Assembly (NCBI GenBank): GCA_017412025.1
Contig: JAFQOY010000246.1
Span: forward strand, 1 to 17,422
DNA: 17,422 nt
Reading direction: 5' to 3'
Origin: Clostridia bacterium
Lineage (GTDB): Bacteria; Bacillota_A; Clostridia; Christensenellales; Aristaeellaceae
Shown: positions 1 through 7,419 of the stretch, piece after piece
Layout of the letters: each line of letters begins with the position of its first letter
How positions within the stretch are numbered: position 1 is the first letter of the stretch
The notes under the pieces: generated by a model
Told to the model about the DNA's origin: nothing
Seen by the model: only the letters and a program-made list of their open reading frames with translations
Database searches by the model: none
Program-made: the position numbers and the translations under genes

Positions 1-127
1 GATCATTACAAAACAGCAAACGGATATATACTATTGTAACCGCAAAACATGCCCGTGTACATATGCAGAAACCGGGAAGCCGAAGAAAAAACACGCATGC
101 CGGGCGGATAAACAAAACATGCATCTA

Positions 128-157
128 TAGACAATTGCCGTGCGGATTTGGTATGAT
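128..157 (+). promoter_or_regulatory. Putative promoter of the MerR regulator gene
   Basis: TAGACA (128-133) and TATGAT (152-157) are separated by 18 bp, a reasonable sigma-A match placing transcription start near 164, about 70 nt before the regulator start. The upstream 127 bases hold no gene that I can support; they carry an exact 10-bp direct repeat CAAAACATGC at 43-52 and 113-122, spaced 70 bp, which could be a binding site. No experimental or comparative support is available. Confidence 0.4.
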
Positions 158-231
158 CAATAAGGACGCTGAGCGCGGAAGAACAGAATGCAAAGGGCGG
201 GAAGGCAATGGACAGAGAAAAGAAGGCCTGC

Positions 232-1017
232 ATGACGCGGGCGGAATTCTGCAGGCGGGTTGGCATCACGCAGGAGACGCTGCGCCATTATGTGGACAGG
301 GGACTGATCCGCCCGGCCAAGCACGAACAGAACCGCTACCAGCTGTATTCGCTGGGGGACGCCGCCGTGGCATTCGGGATCCGCGAGATGCGCAGCATGA
401 ATCTTCCGCTGGACGACATCGAGCGGGAGATGACGCATGAAGGCCTGCAGGGATTCGCCCATTCCGTATCCCTCAGAGAAAAGCGTCTGCTGATGCGCCA
501 GCAGGAGATCGAGCGGGAATTGGCACAGATTCAGTATCAGCGATCGGTATGCGACGCGTATCTGACCGATGAGGGAAGAAAGCCCAGGCTGGGGTACTAT
601 TCGCCGAGCATCAGCGCCTATTACGACGGGACGCCGCAGGCGGCGCAGCGCGTGAAGGCGCTGGCAGAGCGCTTCCCGTATTCATATGGCGTGATCAAGC
701 TTCCGCTCGTGCCGGTACCGTCCGGTCTTCCCTATCAGCTGGGCATGCTTCTGCCGGAGCAGGCGATCCCAAAGGCGGACGGGCTGGACGTATCCCAGTT
801 TCAGCCGTGCGCCAGGATGCGCGTCTGCGCAGGGTTTGACGTGCCGGATTTTTCCATGGTGCGCGCGCAGGACTTTATGTCGGTCGTATACTATGCGCAG
901 AAGCACAACTATCGTACCGACGATGAGATCATCCTCGTCGTTCATCACGTCTATCGGCGGGGGGACGTCATCGGCGGCGTGGTTTCTGCCGGCGTAGGCG
1001 TGGAGGAAAACGATTGA
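232..1017 (+). CDS. MerR family transcriptional regulator
   Basis: This is a 261-residue cytoplasmic DNA-binding regulator. Residues 1-70 form a MerR winged helix-turn-helix: MTRAEFCRRVGI, then TLRHYVDRGLI, then a wing region with NRYQLYSLGD. A charged helix follows at about residues 75-110 (REKRLLMRQQEIERELAQ), the antiparallel coiled-coil dimer helix of the family. The remaining ~150 residues resemble the effector-binding (GyrI/BmrR-like) domains of multidrug-type MerR proteins, so a small-molecule ligand rather than a metal is likely; no paired metal-binding Cys motif is seen. The ATG at 232 is preferred because AAGG lies 5 nt upstream and because MerR proteins start just before the first helix; an in-frame ATG at 208 would add 8 residues. 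The next gene downstream has a promoter with MerR-type spacing, so it is the likely target. Family assignment is secure; ligand and target are inferred. Confidence 0.9.
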   Translation: MTRAEFCRRVGITQETLRHYVDRGLIRPAKHEQNRYQLYSLGDAAVAFGIREMRSMNLPLDDIEREMTHEGLQGFAHSVSLREKRLLMRQQEIERELAQIQYQRSVCDAYLTDEGRKPRLGYYSPSISAYYDGTPQAAQRVKALAERFPYSYGVIKLPLVPVPSGLPYQLGMLLPEQAIPKADGLDVSQFQPCARMRVCAGFDVPDFSMVRAQDFMSVVYYAQKHNYRTDDEIILVVHHVYRRGDVIGGVVSAGVGVEEND

Positions 1018-1035
1018 GCCATCGTGAAACGGCGT

Positions 1036-1060
1036 AAACCGTGTGCCAGCCACATGGTTT
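1036..1060 (+). other. Stem-loop just after the MerR gene
   Basis: AAACCGTGTG (1036-1045) pairs with CACATGGTTT (1051-1060) around a 5-nt loop, giving a 10-bp stem with one G-U pair. It has no following T-run, so it is not an intrinsic terminator by itself. It may protect the 3' end of the regulator mRNA or act as a protein site. Confidence 0.45.
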
Positions 1061-1093
1061 TGAAAGGAATAAGCTGAGCCATCCGACGTATAC

Positions 1094-1139
1094 CGGGCTT
1101 TCAGGCGTGAAATACGGCTGGAAAGCCCGATATTTTTTT
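1094..1139 (+). terminator. Intrinsic terminator of the MerR gene
   Basis: CGGGCTTTC (1094-1102) pairs with GAAAGCCCG (1121-1129); an inner CAG/CTG pair extends the stem around a one-base bulge. Seven T residues follow at 1133-1139. It ends the regulator transcript about 120 nt past its stop and before the promoter of the flavin reductase. The motif CGGGCT recurs at 1147-1152 and could also pair with the terminator's 3' arm. Confidence 0.75.
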
Positions 1140-1171
1140 CGCAATCCGGGCTGAAAGGGATGGGAAAGCGT

Positions 1172-1202
1172 TTGACTGTGTGGTTGGCGCATCCTGTAAA
1201 AT
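1172..1202 (+). promoter_or_regulatory. Putative MerR-type promoter of the flavin reductase gene
   Basis: TTGACT (1172-1177) and TAAAAT (1197-1202) are 19 bp apart, the over-long spacing characteristic of promoters activated by MerR-family proteins through DNA distortion. Inside the spacer is an imperfect dyad GGnTG-gcg-CAnCC (1182-1194), centred within about 1 bp of the spacer midpoint. A competing reading is a normal promoter using TGTAAA at 1195-1200 with 17-bp spacing. The adjacent upstream MerR gene makes the first reading attractive but it is inference. Confidence 0.5.
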
Positions 1203-1302
1203 CAGAAAAGAGCGCATTTGTCCTGATGGACGGATGTGAAATAAACAGCGAAGCTGCCATCTGGCAGCGGACAGAAACACAGAGAAAGAGAGGAATGAGA
1301 AC

Positions 1303-2928
1303 ATGAGCATTTCAAGACGCGACTTTATGAAGGGCTCTGCCGCCGGCATTCTGAGCATCGCCGCTTCCGGCCTGCTGGGCACGGCTGCGCTGGCGGAAGA
1401 CGCCGCGCAGGAGGAAAAGAAGGGCTATGCCATCGCTTCCACCGTGGAGGCGGAAGCTGTGGTCATCGGCTGCGGCGCAGCGGGCATGATGGCTGCGCTG
1501 GAGCTGCAGGCTGCGGGCGTGAAGACCATCCTGCTGGAGAAGGGCGCTTCCTGCGGCGTGGCGAGCGCGACGATGGCCGGCGGCCCGGCGCTGGCGGATA
1601 CCCGCGTGCAGGCGGAGCTCGGCGAGACGGTTACGGTTGAGACGCTTTACAAGTGCATGTATGGCTTCTCCAACGGTACGGTCAACGGCAGCCTGCTGCG
1701 CAAGTGCATCGCGGAAGGCGACAGCGTCGTCGGCCACTTCATGGACAACGGCGTGAACATGGGTCTGCGCATCGACGCCTACGGCATGGGCTTCCGTGCC
1801 CGTCACAACTTCGCCGGTCTTGACGGCGTGCAGGTTTCCGGCGCGGCGCGCTTCCAGCCGCTGGTGGACCGCTTTGTCGCGGACGGCGGCGTGTTTGAGG
1901 CGAACCGAGAGGGCGTTTCTCTGGTGAAGGAAGGCGATGCCGTGACCGGCGTGATCGTGCGCAACACGGAAAACGATACCTATATCCAGTACAACGCGAA
2001 GGCCGTGCTCGTGGCGACGGGCGGCTATGCCGGCAACGACGCGCGCCTGCGCGAGCACTTTGGCGACATCGATATCATCCCGCTCTGCTCCACACTGCCG
2101 GACGGCAAGGGCCATGACATGGTGATTGAGGCCGGCGGCATTGCCGACCGCAATTGGGCGCTGTGCTGCAACGAGTTTGGCGGCGCGAACAGCAAGATCA
2201 AGCACGTCGCCGGCATGCTGCAGGCGTTCTCCCCGACGACCCGCGCGCAGAAGTTTGCCATCTACGGCGGCCTGATCGTCAACCAGAACGGCGACCGCTT
2301 CATGAACGAGCAGTATCTCACGGACCGTCCGCTGGCGCTGGGCGGCGAGATGAGCCTGCGCGAGGGCAGGTACTATGCCGTCGTCGATCAGGCGATGTAC
2401 GAGGCCGTGCGCGACAAGGGCATTCTGGAGTATTACGGCAATCCGCAGGAGTGGTACGTCGGTCAGGCGACGCTCAAGGGCGCTGTGCTTGACAACATGG
2501 ACGAGGCGATGGGCATCGCTCTGGCCGAGGGATGGGCGGTCAAGGGCACGCTTGCGGAGTGCGCGGCGTTCTTCGGCCTTGATCATCTGGAAGAGTCCGT
2601 AGCGGCGTACAACGCGCTGTGCGAAGCGGGAGAGGACAGCCAGTTCTACAAGGATTCCTATCTGCTGAAGCCGCTCTCCGGCGATACGTATTACGTTGTG
2701 GAGTCCATGCCGTCCATCTGGGGCACCTTCGGCGGCGTAAAGACCGACGACTACTGCCGTGCGCTGACGGCGAAGCAGGAGGTCATTCCGGGCCTGTACG
2801 TGGCCGGCGTAGACAATGGCAGCCTGTATGCGTCCCCGTATTATGAGAACGAGGGCGCGGCGCTGGGCACTGCGTTCACCAGCGGCGTTGTCGCCGGCAA
2901 GTATATGACGGCGTATATCAAGGGATAA
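1303..2928 (+). CDS. Tat-exported FAD-dependent reductase of the fumarate reductase flavoprotein family
   Basis: This is a 541-residue flavoprotein. The N-terminus is a twin-arginine signal (SRRDFMKG, Arg5-Arg6) with a hydrophobic stretch and likely cleavage near AALA (residues 28-31), so the folded, FAD-loaded enzyme would act outside the membrane. The FAD-binding Rossmann motif is VVIGCGAAG (Gly56, Gly58, Gly61), with Glu79 ending the second strand; VLVATGGYAGN and the C-terminal GLYVAGVDNG also belong to the FAD_binding_2 fold. No CxxCH haem motif and no covalent-FMN domain are present, so a separate electron donor is needed. The His, His and Arg seen in fumarate reductases (QAHPT, HHTMGG, GANRLGG contexts) are not apparent at the matching places, which here read QAFSPTT, IWGTFGG and YYENEGAAL, so the substrate is probably not fumarate. 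The start follows a GAGAGG site. It is the likely target of the adjacent MerR regulator. Confidence 0.88.
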   Translation: MSISRRDFMKGSAAGILSIAASGLLGTAALAEDAAQEEKKGYAIASTVEAEAVVIGCGAAGMMAALELQAAGVKTILLEKGASCGVASATMAGGPALADTRVQAELGETVTVETLYKCMYGFSNGTVNGSLLRKCIAEGDSVVGHFMDNGVNMGLRIDAYGMGFRARHNFAGLDGVQVSGAARFQPLVDRFVADGGVFEANREGVSLVKEGDAVTGVIVRNTENDTYIQYNAKAVLVATGGYAGNDARLREHFGDIDIIPLCSTLPDGKGHDMVIEAGGIADRNWALCCNEFGGANSKIKHVAGMLQAFSPTTRAQKFAIYGGLIVNQNGDRFMNEQYLTDRPLALGGEMSLREGRYYAVVDQAMYEAVRDKGILEYYGNPQEWYVGQATLKGAVLDNMDEAMGIALAEGWAVKGTLAECAAFFGLDHLEESVAAYNALCEAGEDSQFYKDSYLLKPLSGDTYYVVESMPSIWGTFGGVKTDDYCRALTAKQEVIPGLYVAGVDNGSLYASPYYENEGAALGTAFTSGVVAGKYMTAYIKG

Positions 2929-2946
2929 TTGCAAAGAAAGACAGCT

Positions 2947-2977
2947 GCACCCCGCTTGCCATGGGCAGGCGGGGTGC
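2947..2977. terminator. Shared terminator between convergent genes
   Basis: GCACCCCGC (2947-2955) pairs with GCGGGGTGC (2969-2977), with an inner TGCC/GGCA pairing. It lies 18 nt after the flavin reductase stop and 31 nt beyond the stop of the minus-strand MATE gene. Short T-rich tracts occur on both sides (GTTTGTAT on plus, GTCTTTCTTTG on minus), which fits a bidirectional terminator. Confidence 0.7.
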
Positions 2978-3008
2978 GTTTGTATCGATGCTGAGTGGGC
3001 GGAAGCGA

Positions 3009-4388
3009 TTATCGCCGCGCGAGCTCTTCGGGCGTATAGCCGCTGCGCAGACGCTTCCAGAGGAGAAGGAAGATGATGGTCAGCACGGACAGGGTGAGCG
3101 TCCAGGAGACCGGATAGGAGATCATCAGAATCCGCATGCTGGGCGCGGCGGCAAACACGGTCACGACCCAGAGGATGCGGAAGGCGCATGCGCCGAGGAT
3201 GGAGACGATCATCGGCAGCAGGGAATAGCCGATGCCGCGCAGGATGCCGGTCATCACGTCCATCAGGCCGCAGAGGAAATAGGGCGCGTTGACGATGTAA
3301 AGGCGCTCAAGTCCGGCGGCGATCACCTCGGGATCGCCCGAGTACAGGGACAGGAGCTGACGGCCGAACACGCAGGAAAGGCCGCCCAGCGCGACGCCGA
3401 AAGCGAGCGCCCAGAACAGGCAGACCTTGAGCGAGGCGATGATGCGGGAGGGCTTGCGCGCGCCGATGTTCTGGCTGACAAAGCAGGTGATGGCCTGCTG
3501 GAAGGTGTTCATGCCCTGGTAGACGAAGTTGCCTACGTTGGCGGCGGCGGCGTTGCCCGCCACGACGATGGAGCCGAAGCTGTTGACCGAGGACTGGATG
3601 ACGACGTTGGAAAGCGAGAACACGGAACTCTGTATGCCTGCCGGCAGGCCGATGCGGATGATCTCGCGCAGCATGCGCCGGTTGATGTGCAGCTTTCTGA
3701 TGTTCAGGCGCGTAGGGCCGTCCATGAGCATCAGCGAATGCAGCACGAGCCAGGCGGATACGGCCTGGGAGAGGATCGTCGCCAGCGCGACGCCGGCCAC
3801 GCTCATGTGAAAGAGGATGACGAAGATCAGGTTGAGGATGACGTTGACGACGCCGGCCAGGGTGAGAAAATAGAGCGGGCGCTTGGTATCGCCCACGGCG
3901 CGCAGCACGGCGGCGCAGAAGTTATACAGCATCTGTACCGGCATGCCGATAAACAGGATACGGATATAGAGAACGGCCAGGTCGATGACGTCCTCGGGCG
4001 ATCCCATGAGCGTGAGCAGCGGGCGCGCAGCGAGCACGCCGACGACGCTCAGCGCCGCGCCGCCGATGAGCGAGAGGAGCACGGCGGTATGCACGGTTTC
4101 GGAGACGTTTTCATGCTCGCGCGAGCCGGTGAAGCGCGCGACCAGCACGTTTGCGCCGACGGAGAGACCGATAAACAGGCTGATGATCATGTTGTTGAGC
4201 GAGCCGACGGAGCCGACGGCGGCCAGGGCCTGGCTGCCTGCGAAGCGGCCGACGACGATGGTATCCGCCGCGTTGAAGAGCAGCTGCAGGATGCCGGAGA
4301 GCATGATCGGCATGGCAAAGAAGAGCACCTTGGTAAACAGCGGCCCCTCGGTCATATCCATGGTGCGGTGAGCGTGCGTTCTGAACAT
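3009..4388 (-). CDS. MATE family efflux transporter
   Basis: This 459-residue inner-membrane protein has the length and about twelve hydrophobic segments expected of MATE exporters, which use sodium or proton gradients to expel cationic drugs or metabolites. The N-terminus (TEGPLFTKVLFFAMPIMLSG) and the following LFNAADTIVVGRFAGSQALA segment are typical of the family's first helices, and a related pattern repeats in the second half, as expected for two six-helix bundles. The ATG at 4388 is chosen because GAGGA lies 8-9 nt upstream; an in-frame TTG at 4403 overlaps that site and is rejected. It has its own promoter at 4443-4470, is separated from the TRAP operon by a strong terminator, and converges on the flavin reductase. 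Drug specificity cannot be told from sequence. Confidence 0.92.
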   Translation of the reverse strand: MFRTHAHRTMDMTEGPLFTKVLFFAMPIMLSGILQLLFNAADTIVVGRFAGSQALAAVGSVGSLNNMIISLFIGLSVGANVLVARFTGSREHENVSETVHTAVLLSLIGGAALSVVGVLAARPLLTLMGSPEDVIDLAVLYIRILFIGMPVQMLYNFCAAVLRAVGDTKRPLYFLTLAGVVNVILNLIFVILFHMSVAGVALATILSQAVSAWLVLHSLMLMDGPTRLNIRKLHINRRMLREIIRIGLPAGIQSSVFSLSNVVIQSSVNSFGSIVVAGNAAAANVGNFVYQGMNTFQQAITCFVSQNIGARKPSRIIASLKVCLFWALAFGVALGGLSCVFGRQLLSLYSGDPEVIAAGLERLYIVNAPYFLCGLMDVMTGILRGIGYSLLPMIVSILGACAFRILWVVTVFAAAPSMRILMISYPVSWTLTLSVLTIIFLLLWKRLRSGYTPEELARR

Positions 4389-4442
4389 CGCGGTATTCCT
4401 CAATTCTCAGGTTGATGCTTGCGGTAAAGTCCGGATAAAGAT

Positions 4443-4470
4443 ATTATAGCACGAATCACATGGATGTTAA
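4443..4470 (-). promoter_or_regulatory. Promoter of the MATE gene
   Basis: On the minus strand TTAACA (4470-4465) precedes a perfect TATAAT (4448-4443) with 16-bp spacing. Transcription would start near 4436, leaving a leader of about 48 nt before the ATG at 4388. Confidence 0.7.
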
Positions 4471-4484
4471 GGGCAATACGTCAC

Positions 4485-4510
4485 AAAAAAAGCCTCCCGG
4501 GATGGGAGGC
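4485..4510 (-). terminator. Intrinsic terminator of the TRAP operon
   Basis: Read on the minus strand, GCCTCCC and GGGAGGC (4510-4504 and 4498-4492) form a perfect 7-bp stem with a 5-nt loop, followed by seven U residues (4491-4485). It begins 10 nt past the dctM stop. Confidence 0.92.
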
Positions 4511-4520
4511 GGAATTTGGC

Positions 4521-5789
4521 TCACGCGATGAAGCCCGGAATGAACAGCGGGCCGTAGACGATGAAGAGGAAGACGAATATCAGACCGATCAGATAGGGGA
4601 TAACCGCTTTGGAAATCCGGGTCAGCGGCAGACCCGTGATGCCGGAGGCGACGAACAGGTTGATGGCGACCGGCGGGGTGATCATGCCGATGGCGATGCC
4701 GACGACGAAGAGGATGCCGAAGTGCAGCGTGGAAATGCCCAGCGCACGGATGAGCGGCAGGAACACCGGCGTCAGCAGGATGATCGCGGAGGAGGTCTCC
4801 ATGAACACGCCTGCGATGAGGATGATCACCGAGATCAGGAAGAGGATGACGTACTTGTTGGAGGAGACGCTCAGCACGGCGGCGGAGATGGTCTCCGGGA
4901 TCTTCCAGTTGGCCAGCGCCCAGCCGAACGGGCCGGAGCAGGCGATGATGATCATGATGACGGCGCTGGTCTTGGCGGAGCCGAGCATGGTGTCATAGAG
5001 CTTCTTCCACGTCATGTCGCGGTAGACGAAGGTGGAGACGATCAGCGCGTAAATGACGGCGACGGCCGCGGCCTCGGAGGGCGTAAAGTAGCCGGAGAAG
5101 ATGCCGCCCAGGATGATGCAGGGCATCAGGATGCCGGGAATCGCCTTGAGGAAGGTGCGCACGACGTTTCTGATGTTGAACGAGGCGCCCTTGGGGTAAT
5201 TGTTCTTATACGCCTGGAAGATGGAGATGGCGATGAGAATCGCGCCCATGAAGAAGCCGGGCAGGAAACCGGCCTGGAAGAGCTTGTTTACGCTCTCCTC
5301 GGCGATGACGGCGTAGAGCACCATCGGCACGGACGGCGGGATGACGACGCCGATGGTACCTGCGGCAGCGATCAGCGCGGCGGCCTGATCCTCTTTATAG
5401 CCGCGCTTCTTCAGCTCGGGCACCAGCGTCGCGCCGACGGCGGCAGTGGTCGCCGCGCCGGAGCCGGAGATGGCGGCGAAGAACATGCCTGCCAGAACCG
5501 ACACCACGGACAGACCGCCCTTGATCATGCCCAGCAGCGACTCGCAGAACTCGACGAGCACCTTGGAGATCTTGCCGCCGGCCAGCAGATCGCCGGCAAA
5601 GATGAAGAACGGAACGGCGATGAGGCTGAAAGAGTCGCAGGAGACGAACATGCGCTGCGCCAGCATCATCATCTTGGCGTCGCCAAGACCGGCAAAGAGC
5701 GTGACCGCAGCGGCGGAGCAGATGGAAAAGCCGATCGGCACGCCGACCACGAGAAGGGCAATGAACATGCCAAAGAGAATCAGCGCCAT
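4521..5789 (-). CDS. dctM: TRAP transporter large permease subunit (DctM)
   Basis: This 422-residue membrane protein is the channel-forming large subunit of a tripartite ATP-independent periplasmic transporter, which uses an ion gradient to import organic acids delivered by DctP. The length matches the family. Hallmarks are the N-terminal hydrophobic start (MALILFGMFIALLVVGVPIG), the loop FIFAGDLLAGGKISKVLVEF, the SGSGAATTAAVGATLVPEL segment, GVVIPPSVPMVLYAV and GMITPPVAINLFVASGI, the repeated PP-containing re-entrant hairpins of the DctM fold. Its ATG shares one base with the stop of dctQ (TGATG), indicating translational coupling, and a GGAGG site lies inside the end of dctQ about 10 nt upstream. 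It is the last gene of the operon. Substrate cannot be assigned from this subunit. Confidence 0.96.
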   Translation of the reverse strand: MALILFGMFIALLVVGVPIGFSICSAAAVTLFAGLGDAKMMMLAQRMFVSCDSFSLIAVPFFIFAGDLLAGGKISKVLVEFCESLLGMIKGGLSVVSVLAGMFFAAISGSGAATTAAVGATLVPELKKRGYKEDQAAALIAAAGTIGVVIPPSVPMVLYAVIAEESVNKLFQAGFLPGFFMGAILIAISIFQAYKNNYPKGASFNIRNVVRTFLKAIPGILMPCIILGGIFSGYFTPSEAAAVAVIYALIVSTFVYRDMTWKKLYDTMLGSAKTSAVIMIIIACSGPFGWALANWKIPETISAAVLSVSSNKYVILFLISVIILIAGVFMETSSAIILLTPVFLPLIRALGISTLHFGILFVVGIAIGMITPPVAINLFVASGITGLPLTRISKAVIPYLIGLIFVFLFIVYGPLFIPGFIA

Positions 5790-6277
5790 CAGCCCTTCAC
5801 CTCCTTTGTCGCTTCCTCAGCCGTCATCAGCAGGGCGTGAACCATCATGATCGCCATGCTGACGGGAATGCAGCTGTAGATATACTTCATCTTGATGGGC
5901 ATCGCGGTGGCCGTCTTCTTGAGCTTGACGCAGTAGCGTGTGCTGTAATGCAGCAGCACTGCGAAGAGCACAAGGCAGATGACGTGCACGGCAACGCGCA
6001 GGGCCTTGGCGGCTTTGGCGCTGACGGCGTCCTGCACGAGGGTGACGGAGATGTGCCCGTTATGGCGATAGACGACGCTTGCGCCGAGGAACGTGGACCA
6101 GATGAGCAGATAGCGCGTCACCTCGTCGCTCCAGGAGAGCGCGGTGAACCAGGTGCGGCAGACGATCTGCGCGCCGGTGATGACGACCATTGCGCCGAGC
6201 ATGAAGACAATCAGCGCGGAGCAGACCTTGTCCAGCGCGCCTGAAACGGGCGTGAGGACCTTCTTGATCAGATTCAT
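5789..6277 (-). CDS. dctQ: TRAP transporter small permease subunit (DctQ)
   Basis: This 162-residue protein has four hydrophobic segments in the DctQ pattern and forms the membrane complex with DctM. Recognisable features are the first helix (VFMLGAMVVITGAQIVCRTW), the amphipathic SWSDEVTRYLLIWSTFLGA motif typical of DctQ, and then YRHNGHISV. The length is normal. The start at 6277 has a strong GGAGGAG site 6-7 nt upstream. It lies 103 nt downstream of dctP across a hairpin that may lower its expression relative to the binding protein, and it overlaps dctM by one base. Confidence 0.95.
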   Translation of the reverse strand: MNLIKKVLTPVSGALDKVCSALIVFMLGAMVVITGAQIVCRTWFTALSWSDEVTRYLLIWSTFLGASVVYRHNGHISVTLVQDAVSAKAAKALRVAVHVICLVLFAVLLHYSTRYCVKLKKTATAMPIKMKYIYSCIPVSMAIMMVHALLMTAEEATKEVKG

Positions 6278-6324
6278 GGAATCTCCTCCGATGTAAAGAG
6301 CGGAAAGTATTTGGGCAAAAGAGA

Positions 6325-6348
6325 CGGCGCTCCACGACGGGAGCGCCG
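6325..6348 (-). terminator. Intercistronic hairpin between dctP and dctQ
   Basis: CGGCGCTCC (6325-6333) and GGAGCGCCG (6340-6348) form a perfect 9-bp stem with a 6-nt loop. On the minus strand it is followed by TCTCTTTT, a weak U-tract. The position, after the binding-protein gene and before the permeases, fits a partial terminator or 3' stabiliser that keeps DctP in excess over the membrane subunits. Confidence 0.7.
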
Positions 6349-6380
6349 CTGAAGATGCTTGGGGAAGCGCTGCGGGATGA

Positions 6381-7355
6381 TCAGTCGTTAAGCGCAGCCT
6401 GGATGCGGGCGATGTAGTCGCTGTACTGCGGATAGGCGTCGTACACCGGCTGCACGGCGGCGCGGAAGGAATCCACGTCCGGATTCTCCACGATCTCCAT
6501 GCCGTTGTCCTTCAGAGCCTGAATCTGGCCGGCCTCCTGCTCGGCAACCCAGGCGCGCTCGAACTCGGCGGCCTCCTGAGCGGACTGCTTGAAGATCTCC
6601 TGGGTGGCCTCGTCCAGCGTGTTGAACACGTCAAGGCTCATGGTGATGATCGCGGTGGCGTAGGAGTGACGGTCGAAGGTGGCGTACTTCTGGCCGTACT
6701 CCCAGAGCTTGTAGGAGTACATGACGTTGACCGGGTTCTCCTGGCCCTCGATGGTGCCCTGCTGCATGGCGGTGAGCGCCTCGGCCCAGGCCATCGGCAC
6801 CGCGTTGACGTCGAGCGCCTTGAAGGTGGCGGTGTAGACTTCATTTTCCATCACGCGCAGCTTGAGACCCTTCAGGTCGGCGGCGTTGTTCACGGGACGG
6901 ACAGAGGTGGTCACGTTGCGGAAGCCGCGCTCGGCGTAAGCAAGACCCTTCAGGCCGGCCTCTTCGAGGGTGCCCAGCAGTTCCTGGCCGATTTCGCCGT
7001 CGAGAATCTCATAGGCTTCCTCGTTGGTGGCGAACAGGTACGGCATGTCCAGCACGCCCATCATCTCGGAGAAGTTGACGAACGGGCCGGAGGTGATGAT
7101 GCCCATATCCAGCATGCCCATGGACATGGAGTCGAGCATGTCGCTCTCGCCGCCCAGCGTGCCGTTGGGGTAGATTTCGATCTTGTATTCGCCGCCCGTG
7201 CGCTCGGCAACCAGCTCGGCAAACTTCTCGGCCGCGACCTGGAAGGAATCCTGCTCGTTGACGGTGGTGCCCAGCTGCAGCACGGTTTCGGCCACGGCGC
7301 CGGAGCACAGGCACATGCAAAGCGCAAGCGCGAGAATGGTCATCAGTTTCTTCAT
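6381..7355 (-). CDS. dctP: TRAP transporter substrate-binding protein (DctP)
   Basis: This 324-residue exported protein captures an organic anion for the DctQM permease. The first ~22 residues are a signal peptide (MKKLMTILALALCMCLCSGA then VAE), and the mature part begins with LQLGTTVNEQDSF, a typical DctP opening. Core motifs are GTLGGESDML, the GFRNVTTSVRP segment with Arg146, GLKLRVMEN with Arg167 (the Arg that normally salt-bridges the substrate carboxylate), and GTIEGQENP near residue 207. The start at 7355 has a perfect AAGGAGG site; an upstream in-frame ATG at 7457 lies beyond the promoter and is rejected. It is the first gene of the dctP-dctQ-dctM operon. The substrate is a carboxylate by family analogy; sugar acid versus C4-dicarboxylate cannot be decided here. 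Confidence 0.95.
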   Translation of the reverse strand: MKKLMTILALALCMCLCSGAVAETVLQLGTTVNEQDSFQVAAEKFAELVAERTGGEYKIEIYPNGTLGGESDMLDSMSMGMLDMGIITSGPFVNFSEMMGVLDMPYLFATNEEAYEILDGEIGQELLGTLEEAGLKGLAYAERGFRNVTTSVRPVNNAADLKGLKLRVMENEVYTATFKALDVNAVPMAWAEALTAMQQGTIEGQENPVNVMYSYKLWEYGQKYATFDRHSYATAIITMSLDVFNTLDEATQEIFKQSAQEAAEFERAWVAEQEAGQIQALKDNGMEIVENPDVDSFRAAVQPVYDAYPQYSDYIARIQAALND

Positions 7356-7377
7356 GGTGTTGTCCTCCTTATTCTTG

Positions 7378-7400
7378 CTGCAGCGCGTCGGGCGCTGCAG
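7378..7400 (-). promoter_or_regulatory. Perfect inverted repeat in the dctP leader
   Basis: CTGCAGCGC (7378-7386) and GCGCTGCAG (7392-7400) are perfect 9-bp inverted arms separated by 5 bp. The site lies between the predicted start of transcription (about 7412) and the dctP ribosome binding site. It could be a repressor operator just downstream of the promoter or an RNA hairpin in the leader. Confidence 0.6.
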
Positions 7401-7419
7401 TATTGAGTGCGTAAGCACC

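Noticed and set aside
1312..3189. A 625-codon open frame on the minus strand opposite the flavin reductase
   Set aside because: It crosses the shared terminator and antisenses the FAD-binding protein; composition is that of a shadow frame.
2961..5840. Long plus-strand frames (2961-4415, 4464-5840) opposite MATE and dctM
   Set aside because: Translations are Asp/Glu/Gly/His-rich mirror images of membrane-protein codons, with no fold, promoter or ribosome site of their own.
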